The notes beneath the pieces were generated by a model. It did not search any database and was not told the DNA's origin. It worked only from the letters and a program-made list of their open reading frames with translations. DNA of 64,000 nucleotides from Ornithinimicrobium laminariae (GTDB taxonomy: Bacteria > Actinomycetota > Actinomycetes > Actinomycetales > Dermatophilaceae). Within the stretch, counting starts at the first letter, position 1. Every line of letters begins with the position of its first letter. Positions 38,262 through 46,947 of this stretch are shown one piece after another. The position numbers and the translations under genes were made by a program. The stretch spans positions 186,001 to 250,000 of the forward strand of contig NZ_JAHZSU010000002.1 of NCBI RefSeq assembly GCF_019457945.1, read 5' to 3'.

Positions 38262-39337
38262 GTTCCACCGCGCCTAGTCGTGGCTCTAAACGCGACGACG
38301 CGCCCCACCCGGATCATAAAGATAAGCCGGATTCACCTGCCGAAGTATCGGGACCTGGGTGGAGGTACACCGCGCGCAAAGCCTTTCGGGAGTTTCTGGA
38401 CGACGGGTGCACCGATCTAGCAGCGGCTCTCACCTATTACGCAGTGCTAGCCATCTTCCCTGCCCTGATCGCCATCTTCTCATTGCTGGGCGTGGTCGGG
38501 CAGAGCCAGAAGGTCATCGACACCGTTCTGCCGGTGCTCACCAGCGTTCTTGGCGAGTCAGGTGCGGCAACCCTTGAGCCCGTTGTGGAGTCTCTTGCGA
38601 CCTCTCCTGGTGCGGGCCTCGCACTCATCATCGGCTTAGCAACAGCGCTGTGGTCGGCCTCGGGCTTTGTTACGGCTTTCAGCCGATCGATGAACAAGAT
38701 CTACGAAATCGGCGAGGGGCGGCCCATCTGGAAGTTGCGCCCCATGATGTTGCTGATCACTTTGATCATGATTCTTCTCGTCGTGCTAGTGGCGTTGATG
38801 CTGGTCTTGTCGGGTCCTGTCGCCACCGCGGTTGGGGAGTCTATTGGGCTTGGATCAACCGTGCTGACTGTCTGGCAGTTCGCTAAGTGGCCGGTCATCC
38901 TCATCCTGGTGATGGTCATCGTCGCTATCCTGTATTACGCCACTCCCAACGTGAAGCAGCCGAAATTTCGCTGGATCAGTATCGGTGCCGCCATCGCTAT
39001 CTTGGTGTGGATTTTGGTCTCTGCCCTTTTTGGCTTCTACATCGCCAACTTCTCCAGTTACGGAGCGACCTACGGGGCGTTTGCCGGAGTCATCATCTTC
39101 TTGCTCTACCTATGGATCACCAATCTCGCATTGCTTTTCGGTGCTGAGGTTGATGCTGAGCTGGAACGCTCTCGCCAACTTTTGGCGGGGATCAAGGCGG
39201 AGAAGGACATCCAGCTACCTCCTCGCGATGACGCGAAGATCATCAAGAACGAAGAGAAAGAGCAAGCAGACATCGACAAGGGTCGAGCACTTCGACAGTC
39301 CTCGGGTGACACTACCGACCCGGACGAGACTGCCTAG
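38258..39337 (+). CDS. YihY/BrkB family membrane protein
   Basis: The 359-residue protein has six hydrophobic segments and the family pattern FLDDGCTDLAAALTYYAVLAIFPALIA, GLATALWSASGFVTAFSRSMNKIYEI, YYATPNVKQPKFRWISIGAAIAI and LYLWITNLALLFGAEVDAELER. Once called RNase BN, this family has no proven enzyme activity. A polar, charged C-terminus (about 45 residues) follows. It is the last gene of the operon and is ended by a 19-bp hairpin. Confidence 0.92.
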   Translation: MSSTAPSRGSKRDDAPHPDHKDKPDSPAEVSGPGWRYTARKAFREFLDDGCTDLAAALTYYAVLAIFPALIAIFSLLGVVGQSQKVIDTVLPVLTSVLGESGAATLEPVVESLATSPGAGLALIIGLATALWSASGFVTAFSRSMNKIYEIGEGRPIWKLRPMMLLITLIMILLVVLVALMLVLSGPVATAVGESIGLGSTVLTVWQFAKWPVILILVMVIVAILYYATPNVKQPKFRWISIGAAIAILVWILVSALFGFYIANFSSYGATYGAFAGVIIFLLYLWITNLALLFGAEVDAELERSRQLLAGIKAEKDIQLPPRDDAKIIKNEEKEQADIDKGRALRQSSGDTTDPDETA

Positions 39338-39371
39338 CGGTCTGCACACCACGTCGATCGCCTGCTGAACA

Positions 39372-39413
39372 AAATACTCACCCATGACATTCAGATGTCA
39401 GGGGTGAGTATTT
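39372..39413. terminator. Bidirectional terminator after the YihY operon
   Basis: Arms 39372-39390 and 39395-39413 form a 19-bp stem with one mismatch and a 4-nt loop; TTTTG-like and AAAAT runs flank the arms. It lies between convergent genes. Confidence 0.88.
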
Positions 39414-39435
39414 CGTTTTGGTCTATGGATCGACG

Positions 39436-39624
39436 TTAGTTGGGGTCAGCTGGGCCTGGACCGTGCCCGCTGTTCCCCTTCTCGTTCACGGGCGTTTCTC
39501 CGTGAGGCTTCTGATCGTCACTGTCGGCACTTTTCGCCTTGTCGTTATTCACGTCAGTTTCAGCCGGGCCCGGACCGTGCTCGCCGCCACCCTCGTCGCC
39601 GTGGTGACCATTCGTTTTGGTCAT
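39436..39624 (-). CDS. Small hydrophilic protein with two GPGPA motifs, 62 residues
   Basis: The 62-residue protein starts MTKTNGHHGDEGGG and is very polar (Gly, Asp, Asn, Lys, His). The motif HGPGPA occurs twice (HGPGPAETD and HGPGPADPN at the very end). GAGGAG is 7 bp before the ATG and site C of the shared dyad is 24 bp upstream, so it looks like a real gene. No family is recognised; the composition resembles disordered, stress-related hydrophilic proteins. Confidence 0.65.
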   Translation of the reverse strand: MTKTNGHHGDEGGGEHGPGPAETDVNNDKAKSADSDDQKPHGETPVNEKGNSGHGPGPADPN

Positions 39625-39648
39625 AGTAACTCCTCTCGTGTAGGCAGG

Positions 39649-39661
39649 TTTACGAAGTAAG
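39649..39661 (-). promoter_or_regulatory. Dyad motif TTTAC-N3-GTAAG (site C)
   Basis: TTTACGAAGTAAG lies 24 bp upstream of the 62-residue protein gene (minus strand), with no second copy next to it. Confidence 0.6.
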
Positions 39662-39806
39662 CCTCGCCTGCTCAACAACCTAGGCTACGCCCAACCCGTG
39701 CGCAACCTTCGGAGCGACCTCCTCGCCACCCACCAAGGCCCCGATAGCCCGTGCCCATCCCGACCTTCCCGCTGACGCAACCCCGATGCGCCTTCCCCAG
39801 TCTTTG

Positions 39807-39839
39807 ATTACGCTGTAAGGTAGCGGTTTACGATGTAAG
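39807..39839 (+). promoter_or_regulatory. Dyad motif, two copies 20 bp apart (site D) upstream of whiB
   Basis: ATTACGCTGTAAG (39807-39819) and TTTACGATGTAAG (39827-39839) are 20 bp apart, two helical turns. They lie in the 301-bp gap between the 62-residue gene and whiB, 86 bp before the chosen whiB start. The rest of the gap shows no gene. Confidence 0.6.
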
Positions 39840-39925
39840 AATCGTGCGTGTTTCACCCCTCACCTGCTTCATGTAGATACCCCAGCACGTGAGCCCGACC
39901 ACGACCAATGGATGGAGTTGCCGAT

Positions 39926-40204
39926 ATGAGCCTGGCCACCTCCCCCTTCCTGCTAGCGCAGGAGGACCGCCCACTGTGCTGGCAAGAGTTAGGAGCTTGT
40001 GCCGACCTCGAGACCGAAATCTTCTATGTCGGTGCACAACGCGGTCCCGCTCTGACCGCCTTCGAAAACGTGGCCAAGGGCATTTGCGCGGCATGCCCAG
40101 TCCTCAATCAGTGCCGCGATTACGCCTTGAACACTCGCGAACCGTACGGAATCTGGGGCGGTCTCACTCCTCGAGAGAGGGAACGGCACCATCGACGCCA
40201 CTGA
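39926..40204 (+). CDS. WhiB family iron-sulfur regulator
   Basis: The 92-residue protein has Cys25, Cys54, Cys57 and Cys63 (C-X28-C-X2-C-X5-C) for a [4Fe-4S] cluster, the turn GIWGG at 75-79 and a basic end (RERERHHRRH) that touches DNA. WhiB proteins bind region 4 of the main sigma factor and sense O2, NO or redox. I chose ATG 39926 because GGAG is 8 bp upstream; an ATG at 39908 lacks one. An extra Cys18 is present. It lies next to the dyad-motif genes and to a gene with a DosR-like box, which points to stress or hypoxia control. Confidence 0.92.
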   Translation: MSLATSPFLLAQEDRPLCWQELGACADLETEIFYVGAQRGPALTAFENVAKGICAACPVLNQCRDYALNTREPYGIWGGLTPRERERHHRRH

Positions 40205-40235
40205 TGAGCACCGATCTAATTCTTGGCTGCCATGA

Positions 40236-40249
40236 GGGACTAAAGACCC
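40236..40249 (+). promoter_or_regulatory. DosR/DevR-box-like palindrome
   Basis: GGGACTAAAGACCC matches the core GGGACTWWAGTCCC of the mycobacterial DosR box at 13 of 14 positions; the outer bases of the 20-bp consensus do not match. It ends 34 bp before the PNPOx-like gene, close to where an activator near the -35 would sit. Confidence 0.6.
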
Positions 40250-40283
40250 TGGTGGCCAAGCCAGGGCTCGCTAGGGTCAAACC

Positions 40284-40715
40284 ATGAGCATCGACGGACC
40301 GATCCTGGAGTTGCCCGAGTTGGAGTGTTGGGAACGACTCAAAGCCAACGAGTTTGGTCGGCTGGCCTACCACCTCATCGACGAGGTGCACATCGTCCCC
40401 ATAAACTACGCGGCCGCCCCTGGGCACCGCTTACTCTTCCGCACTGCGGAGGGCAGCAAGTTGCTTGGTGTGGTGATGCACGGCGACGTTGCTTTTGAGA
40501 TTGATAACTTTGAGGGCGAGCACGCCTGGAGCGTAGTGGCACGCGGCCGAGCCCGGCAGCTTGAGGGTCAGGAGGCTCGCGATGCTGACCACCTACCCCT
40601 GCGCCCATGGGTTAGCTCACCCAAGTACAACGTCGTCGCGATCGACGTTACCGAGGTTACCGGGCGAGAGTTTGATTTGAACCGGCCTTGGCTACACATG
40701 ATTCCCCGGCAATAA
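40284..40715 (+). CDS. PNPOx-like flavin/F420-type split-barrel protein
   Basis: The 143-residue protein fits the pyridoxamine 5'-phosphate oxidase-like family: CWERLKANEFGRLAYHL, HIVPINYAAAPGHRLLFRTAEGSKL and VAFEIDNFEGEHAWSVVARGRA. These split-barrel proteins bind FMN or F420; this branch (PF12900-type) has no fixed substrate. I recall that a similar gene, Rv0080, belongs to the M. tuberculosis DosR regulon, which agrees with the DosR-like box here. Confidence 0.88.
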   Translation: MSIDGPILELPELECWERLKANEFGRLAYHLIDEVHIVPINYAAAPGHRLLFRTAEGSKLLGVVMHGDVAFEIDNFEGEHAWSVVARGRARQLEGQEARDADHLPLRPWVSSPKYNVVAIDVTEVTGREFDLNRPWLHMIPRQ

Positions 40716-40910
40716 GACTTCGCGTTGCGCCCCTTTTTCACTCATCTGTTGGCACTTTTTTTGCCGCTGATCGCATGCATTTTTGCGCGATCACCGCGAA
40801 TCACTGCGACTCGCACTTATTGCCGCTACGCCACGATGAGGTCGGCCAGCACTTCAGCCGCGCCTCTACGTAGGGCGACAACATCGACACAAGATCGCTA
40901 GGCTCAACGG

Positions 40911-42275
40911 ATGGCGCGAGCAACCGCGACTCCAGCACCCAGAGCACGAAGTCGTCGAGGCGACCAATCGCTTCGCATAGTGATGGCGTTTGCATTCAGC
41001 GCCTTCGTCGTTGTTGGGTGTTCAGGCAGCGATGACTCCGCTAGCGCCCCAAGTGAGTCCGCCCCCACAGCGCTAAGTTCGGCTACCGGATCAGCTGATC
41101 TGCGTGATGAACTAGAACTCACCTTCACCCCCGTCATCGGCAGCTTTATTGGCGATGAGACGGCACCTGTCCTAGGCAGCGATGGCCAATGGCACGTGGT
41201 GTATGAGGTGATGTTGACGAATGCGCGGACCGTCCCCGCGTCGATCAACTCGCTGTCTGTCCTGGACTTTGACGACACTGAGCGTGAGTTAGCTAGTTTT
41301 TCTGCGGATGAGCTGACGGCCACGCAACTGAGTGTTCGGCCGCGCGACGCTGCTACGTTAGAGCCAGATGGCGAGACGCTTGCGGCCGACGACGACGTGT
41401 TGGAGCCTAATGAGTCGATGTTGGTCTTTATCGAGCTGACCTTTGCTAGCGAAGCCGAGGTGCCTGACCGCATCGTGCATCGCCTCATTGGCGAAGGTGC
41501 GACCAACCCGGGCTCGACTGAGCCGGCGCCCATTGAATACCTGATGGTTCCGTGGGATATCTCCACTCGCACCACTCCGGTTATTGGCCCGCCGCTGGAA
41601 GGCGACAACTGGGTCGTGATTAATGGCTGCTGCAGCGTAGCTGGTGCGCACCGGCCAGCGGTCCAAACAGTCAATGGGGCGCTCATCGACTCTCAGCGCT
41701 TTGCCATCGACTGGATGCAAATCGGCGACAACGGCATGTTCTTCGACGGCGATCCCGAAGACGTTGAGAGTTGGCACAACTACGGCGCACCGGTCTTAGC
41801 GGTGGCTGACGGGACCGTCGTTGAAGTCGTGGACGAACTCCCCGATCAGGTCGTCGGCACCCTGCCCGACCCAGCTACGATCACGCTCGAAACCGTGGAC
41901 GGCAATCACGTCATCCTCGATCTGGGCAACGGCGTGCATGCGTTCTATGCCCACCTCAAAGAAGGCTCAGTCGCCGTCGAGGTCGGCGACAAGGTGAGCG
42001 CTGGGCAGCAATTGGGCGACCTTGGTAACTCTGGCAACACCAGCGCTCCGCATCTGCACCTGCACCTGATGAATGGCCCGAGCGCGCTGGGGTCGGACGG
42101 CGTGCCGATGACCTTTGACGACTTTGCCTATGTCGGCGGGCTCGACCCCGAGCAGTGGGCCACGGGCACAGATGCCCTCGATGACGTCTGGACGATCGTC
42201 GACACCCAGGCCGCTAGCGATCGAGCCCAAGAGTTGCCGCTAGACCTCTCGATCATCAACTTCGGCGCCGAGTGA
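40911..42275 (+). CDS. M23 (LytM) family peptidase-domain lipoprotein
   Basis: The 454-residue protein has a basic N-terminus, a hydrophobic segment and a lipobox ending at Cys37 (VVGC). A beta-rich region of about 200 residues follows, then an M23 domain with HNYGAPVLAVADGTVVEV, NGVHAFYAHL, GNSGNTSAPHLHLHLM. HxH is intact, but the first metal ligand pattern (usually HxGxD) is not obvious (DWMQIGDNG). It may cut peptidoglycan cross-links or act as a LytM activator. Confidence 0.88.
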   Translation: MARATATPAPRARSRRGDQSLRIVMAFAFSAFVVVGCSGSDDSASAPSESAPTALSSATGSADLRDELELTFTPVIGSFIGDETAPVLGSDGQWHVVYEVMLTNARTVPASINSLSVLDFDDTERELASFSADELTATQLSVRPRDAATLEPDGETLAADDDVLEPNESMLVFIELTFASEAEVPDRIVHRLIGEGATNPGSTEPAPIEYLMVPWDISTRTTPVIGPPLEGDNWVVINGCCSVAGAHRPAVQTVNGALIDSQRFAIDWMQIGDNGMFFDGDPEDVESWHNYGAPVLAVADGTVVEVVDELPDQVVGTLPDPATITLETVDGNHVILDLGNGVHAFYAHLKEGSVAVEVGDKVSAGQQLGDLGNSGNTSAPHLHLHLMNGPSALGSDGVPMTFDDFAYVGGLDPEQWATGTDALDDVWTIVDTQAASDRAQELPLDLSIINFGAE

Positions 42276-42298
42276 CCCCGCGTCTGCCCATGTGCCTT

Positions 42299-42679
42299 TT
42301 AGGTGGCGTTCCAGCCTGACGCGCGAGCAATGCGGATCGGCCCTTTGGCTGTCGATGGGTCAACCACCTTCCCGCCTTGGGTGATAACAACCTGGTCAGC
42401 GTCGACCAGTCGGCGGGCAGCATTGCGAGCTTGCGGCATCAGGCCACGCCACCCATCGCGGTCGACTGCTCTTGCAGCTTCTGACGGACAGATCGTCGAC
42501 GTGCGCGCCCGCGCGCTCAACAACTCAACAATTGCGGCCTGCAATTCATGATCGACGTCGGTACGCCGATTGCGGCGACACTTCTCACCGCAGTAGCGGA
42601 CGTCGTCCCAGTTGCGCTCCCACTTTTTGCGCCACTCAATCGTGCGACCGCACACGACACAATTCTTGGATTCAATCAT
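42299..42679 (-). CDS. DUF2256-DUF3253 fusion protein
   Basis: The 126-residue protein joins an N-terminal DUF2256 zinc-ribbon-like part ([24 protein letters not shown], with four Cys) to a DUF3253 part ([44 protein letters not shown]), which looks like a winged helix. The two domains often occur together. A nucleic-acid role is plausible but unproven. It is convergent with the M23 gene. Confidence 0.88.
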   Translation of the reverse strand: MIESKNCVVCGRTIEWRKKWERNWDDVRYCGEKCRRNRRTDVDHELQAAIVELLSARARTSTICPSEAARAVDRDGWRGLMPQARNAARRLVDADQVVITQGGKVVDPSTAKGPIRIARASGWNAT

Positions 42680-42829
42680 CGTGCACACAACATATCGTCA
42701 CGTCTGCTACTCCAGCACGGCGAGTTTGCGGACGTGGGTTGACGCATGGCCCTGATCACTCAATTCATTTCGACACCGGGCCCGCATTCAGCACTGGCCA
42801 AGAGTTTTGCAGGCACATAGCGTCGAGGG

Positions 42830-43990
42830 GTGACGATCTCACCTGCCGAAAATGCGATCGGAGCCGGATCCTTGCTCAGCCCCGGCCAATCATCTGGCCC
42901 AGGGTGGTTGGCCATTCAGAACGGTCGGATCGCCGAAGTCGGCCACGGAGAAGCACCTCATCAAGTGGACCAATTCTTCCCGAGCCACTCAATCCTGCCG
43001 GGATTCGTCGATATCCACGTGCACGGCGCTGGCGGTGGATCATTCACCACCGCAGATCCCGCCGACAGTCGACGCGCAGCAAACTTTTTGCGGAACCAAG
43101 GCACCACGTCGATGATCGCCAGCCTGGTGAGTGCTCCGCATGCTGATCTCTTACGTCAGATCGAGTCGCTGAAGGATTTGGTCGACGAAGGGTTGCTGGC
43201 TGGCATCCATCTGGAGGGCCCTTGGCTCGCGGCATCGCGCGGCGGGGCACACGCGCTCAGTGCCTTGCGCGACCCGGATCCAAGCGAAATCGACGAGCTT
43301 TTGGCCGCTGCCGATGGCGCACTTCAAATGGTCACCTTGGCCCCCGAACGCCCCGGGGCCATCGCTGCGATCAGCCAACTCGTGGACGCCGGAGTCACGG
43401 TGGCAATCGGCCACACAGCGGCGAGCTATGGCCAAACACGCGCTGCGATCAACGCCGGCGCCACCGTTGCCACACACCTCTTCAACGCGATGCCGCCCAT
43501 CCACCATCGAGAGCCGGGCCCGGTGGTGGCTTTGCTCGAAGATCCTCGCGTGACGCTGGAGTTGATCGCTGACGGCCATCATTTGCATCCCGCAATCGTT
43601 GCTGAGGTGATGCGCTCGGCTGGACCTGACCGCGTCGCCTTCGTCAGCGACGCGATGGCAGCGGCGAGTATGCCGGATGGCCAGTATTCACTCGGTGCAC
43701 TTGAGGTCTCGGTCAGCGATGGAAGGGCCAAGTTGGCCGACGGCACGATCGCTGGCAGCACCACGACTGGGGCGGAGCTTATGCGGAGCGCGGTACGCGC
43801 AAACGCGAGCGCCGCATACCCCTTGGTCTGTGCCTCTGCGCTGATGTCCAGCACTCCAGCGAAGGCACTAGGCCTCGGCGAAGTCGGCGAACTGACTCCC
43901 GGTCAATGGGCTGACCTGGTGGTTTGGGACAACAATGCCCAGCAGGTCGCCGGGGTGATGTCTCGCGGCGAGTGGGTCGTGCGGCCTTAA
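42830..43990 (+). CDS. nagA: N-acetylglucosamine-6-phosphate deacetylase
   Basis: The 386-residue amidohydrolase has FVDIHVHGAGG with His63 and His65, HLEGPWL with the metal-binding Glu, TVAIGHTAAS, THLFNAMPP and FVSDAMAA with the catalytic Asp. It removes acetyl from GlcNAc-6-P in amino sugar recycling. The start is GTG 42830. No nagB is adjacent. Confidence 0.93.
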   Translation: MTISPAENAIGAGSLLSPGQSSGPGWLAIQNGRIAEVGHGEAPHQVDQFFPSHSILPGFVDIHVHGAGGGSFTTADPADSRRAANFLRNQGTTSMIASLVSAPHADLLRQIESLKDLVDEGLLAGIHLEGPWLAASRGGAHALSALRDPDPSEIDELLAAADGALQMVTLAPERPGAIAAISQLVDAGVTVAIGHTAASYGQTRAAINAGATVATHLFNAMPPIHHREPGPVVALLEDPRVTLELIADGHHLHPAIVAEVMRSAGPDRVAFVSDAMAAASMPDGQYSLGALEVSVSDGRAKLADGTIAGSTTTGAELMRSAVRANASAAYPLVCASALMSSTPAKALGLGEVGELTPGQWADLVVWDNNAQQVAGVMSRGEWVVRP

Positions 43991-44251
43991 CTATTCACCA
44001 ACAAGGCGCTGCAGCCGCAACACGGCCTCGCGCTCATCACGGGCTCCCCAAAAAGCGCCGAGCAGCCAGCCGCCAAAGAACAACCCCGACCACCAACCGG
44101 TGAGCGACCACAGCAGGAGCATCGGCAGCCCCAGGGCTAAGGCGTTCAACACCAGCAGCCACGTGTCCCCTCGCACGCTCGACTGGCCCATTGACCGCCC
44201 GAGCAGCAGACCAACGATAACGAGACTGGCCAAAGCCGGTATTGCGATCAT
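43991..44251 (-). CDS. Small membrane protein, about 86 residues
   Basis: The protein has three hydrophobic segments (IAIPALASLVIVGLLLG, TWLLVLNALALGLPMLLLW, GLFFGGWLLGAFWG) and a short charged C-terminus. AGGA is 6 bp before the chosen ATG (44251). I do not recognise the family. Its stop codon abuts the nagA stop (convergent). Confidence 0.68.
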   Translation of the reverse strand: MIAIPALASLVIVGLLLGRSMGQSSVRGDTWLLVLNALALGLPMLLLWSLTGWWSGLFFGGWLLGAFWGARDEREAVLRLQRLVGE

Positions 44252-44337
44252 GCCGTTCCTGTCGTTCAGCCCTGGCCATTCCAGAAGCAGCCATTGCACT
44301 ATATCCAGGCGGCGAGGGGATCACGGATTCGGTTCGG

Positions 44338-44973
44338 TCAAGTCAACCGTTCAGCGAGAAGCGAGGCACCGGGTCCGCTGAGTCCTTCTAGAAAAATCGA
44401 CCGACCAGCCATCACCATGACCAATGCCCGAGTTGGGCCGATCACTTCGTCGCCTTCGCCAGAGACGAATGCGCTGTCGGTGGCGCCCAACCACAACCCT
44501 TTGGCTCGAGACCTGCTGGGCACCGCAAAGTCTCGACTGGCACAACAATCAGCAACTGCTGCCCACGCCGCGACGTTGCCTACATCGCGCAGCCCCAACG
44601 GGTGCCTGATGTCTTCGCTGTGCACCAGCACCTCCCCCAGGTATGCAACTGTGTCGCCCGAGGGTGCGACCCTCGCGTCAACCAAACCCTCAAATCGCTG
44701 CAGTGTTTCGTGCGGCATCGCCCCCATCTGTTCCCTCAGTCGCCGCTCGTTGTGCACGGCCGGGCGAAACCCAGACCCAACGATGCTCTTGATCCACCGC
44801 CAACGTCCCACGCTGGCTGCTGCGCTCAAGTGCGCCACCACGCGCTCAACATCCCAATCACCGCACAAGGTCGGCTCGTGCCACTGCTCATCAGCCAAGG
44901 TCGCTAGGTCAGCGGCCAGGCTGCGGCGGGCCTCGTGGATGCGCTGCCACAGGTTGGCGTCATCGGCCTTCAT
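44338..44973 (-). CDS. Mycothiol-dependent maleylpyruvate isomerase-like (DinB fold) protein
   Basis: The 211-residue protein has the TIGR03083-type pattern: LATLADEQWHEPTLCGDWDVERVVAHLSAAA, with the helix-bundle metal ligands HLS and a later VLVHSEDIRHPLG. Such enzymes use mycothiol or bind metal through the DinB fold; the substrate is unknown. It is monocistronic in appearance. Confidence 0.88.
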   Translation of the reverse strand: MKADDANLWQRIHEARRSLAADLATLADEQWHEPTLCGDWDVERVVAHLSAAASVGRWRWIKSIVGSGFRPAVHNERRLREQMGAMPHETLQRFEGLVDARVAPSGDTVAYLGEVLVHSEDIRHPLGLRDVGNVAAWAAVADCCASRDFAVPSRSRAKGLWLGATDSAFVSGEGDEVIGPTRALVMVMAGRSIFLEGLSGPGASLLAERLT

Positions 44974-45134
44974 CGCGCTCCTGTTGTGGTGTTGGGCTTA
45001 CGCGCTGTCAGACGAAACCGACATTGAGGGCCCGGTTGGTGCACATGCACCCCTGCTTCAACCATGGCGACACTCTACGAGCCTGTTTGTCGCCATTAGC
45101 GGACTAGGCTGGCGATCAAGCCCGAGGAGGACCG

Positions 45135-45476
45135 TTGACCCAACAGCCCCAGATCGACATCGCCGCCGAGGCGCAGGCGCTATTGCACAAGGCGCACGCA
45201 CGACCGAACGGCCTTGCCGTGAACAAACTTATCGATCAACCTGGCCAGCGCGTCATGGCGATCGCTCTGACCGAAGGCAGCGAACTGCCCAGACACGATG
45301 CCCCGCCTGCGGCCTGTCTTCACGTGCTGACTGGTGAAGTGGTCCTTGTTGCAGGCGATGACCGGCAACCCTTGCAAGCAGGCTCTCTCATCCAAATACC
45401 GCAGAGATCCCACCATCTTGAAGCAGTCACGGATTGCTTTGCGCTGCTGACAGTCACCACGACACAGCAAGGTTAA
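45135..45476 (+). CDS. Cupin-domain protein
   Basis: The 113-residue protein has a single cupin barrel (ELPRHDAPPAACLHVLTGEVVLVAGDDRQPLQAGSLIQIPQRSHHLEAVTD). The metal ligand motif 1 is reduced (only RHD..H), so metal binding is doubtful. The start is TTG 45135 preceded by GAGGA. Function unknown. Confidence 0.78.
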   Translation: MTQQPQIDIAAEAQALLHKAHARPNGLAVNKLIDQPGQRVMAIALTEGSELPRHDAPPAACLHVLTGEVVLVAGDDRQPLQAGSLIQIPQRSHHLEAVTDCFALLTVTTTQQG

Positions 45477-45514
45477 TAGTTGAAGACCGGGATGAATCGT
45501 GCTGGAGTCAGGAG

Positions 45515-45715
45515 ATGACAAGGAAGCACTGGCCATTCATCTCGTGCCTGATCGGATTCGCGCTCGCGGGCGGAGCCTTTCTCTTGCTGATTCCGTCGTT
45601 CTTCAGCGATGAGGCCACTGTGCGGCCCTCGGTAGTCATCGGCTTGGCCCTGATCACCCTCGCCTTGGGCCTCGGGGTTAAGCGCTTGAGCCCCTATGTG
45701 CGCCCAGAGAAATAA
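45515..45715 (+). CDS. Small membrane protein, 66 residues
   Basis: The protein has two hydrophobic segments (WPFISCLIGFALAGGAFLLLIPSFF and SVVIGLALITLALGLGV) and a basic end. The ATG at 45515 follows a GGAGTCAGGAG sequence. No family recognised; its stop is 3 bp from the tRNA gene end. Confidence 0.65.
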   Translation: MTRKHWPFISCLIGFALAGGAFLLLIPSFFSDEATVRPSVVIGLALITLALGLGVKRLSPYVRPEK

Positions 45716-45718
45716 CGG

Positions 45719-45791
45719 AGCTGGCGAAGAGACTCGAACTCTCAACCACCTGTTTACAAGACAGGTGCGCTACCAATTGCGCCACGCCAGC
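45719..45791 (-). tRNA. tRNA-Thr (anticodon TGT)
   Basis: The minus strand folds as a 73-nt tRNA: acceptor GCTGGCG pairs with CGCCAGC; D-arm with ATTGGTAGCG; anticodon stem CCTGT/ACAGG with loop CTTGTAA, anticodon TGT; T-arm with GTTCGAGTC. The 3' CCA is not encoded (CCG follows). Confidence 0.96.
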
Positions 45792-45869
45792 ACGCCAATC
45801 ACGCGGATCGACCAGCCGAGTCTAACCAAACACTCAACGCCCCAAAAATCGAGCAGCCCGCAACAGCGC

Positions 45870-45906
45870 GAAACCCTCCCCCAGCAATCCGCCAGGAGAG
45901 GGTTTC
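45870..45906 (-). terminator. Terminator after the Rpf gene
   Basis: Arms GAAACCCTC (45870-45878) and GAGGGTTTC (45898-45906) pair perfectly; the hairpin is 17 bp past the Rpf-like gene stop. Confidence 0.7.
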
Positions 45907-45922
45907 ACAAGAGTGCTACGAA

Positions 45923-46933
<1,011 letters not shown>

Positions 46934-46947
46934 CTAGAAGACCCTCG

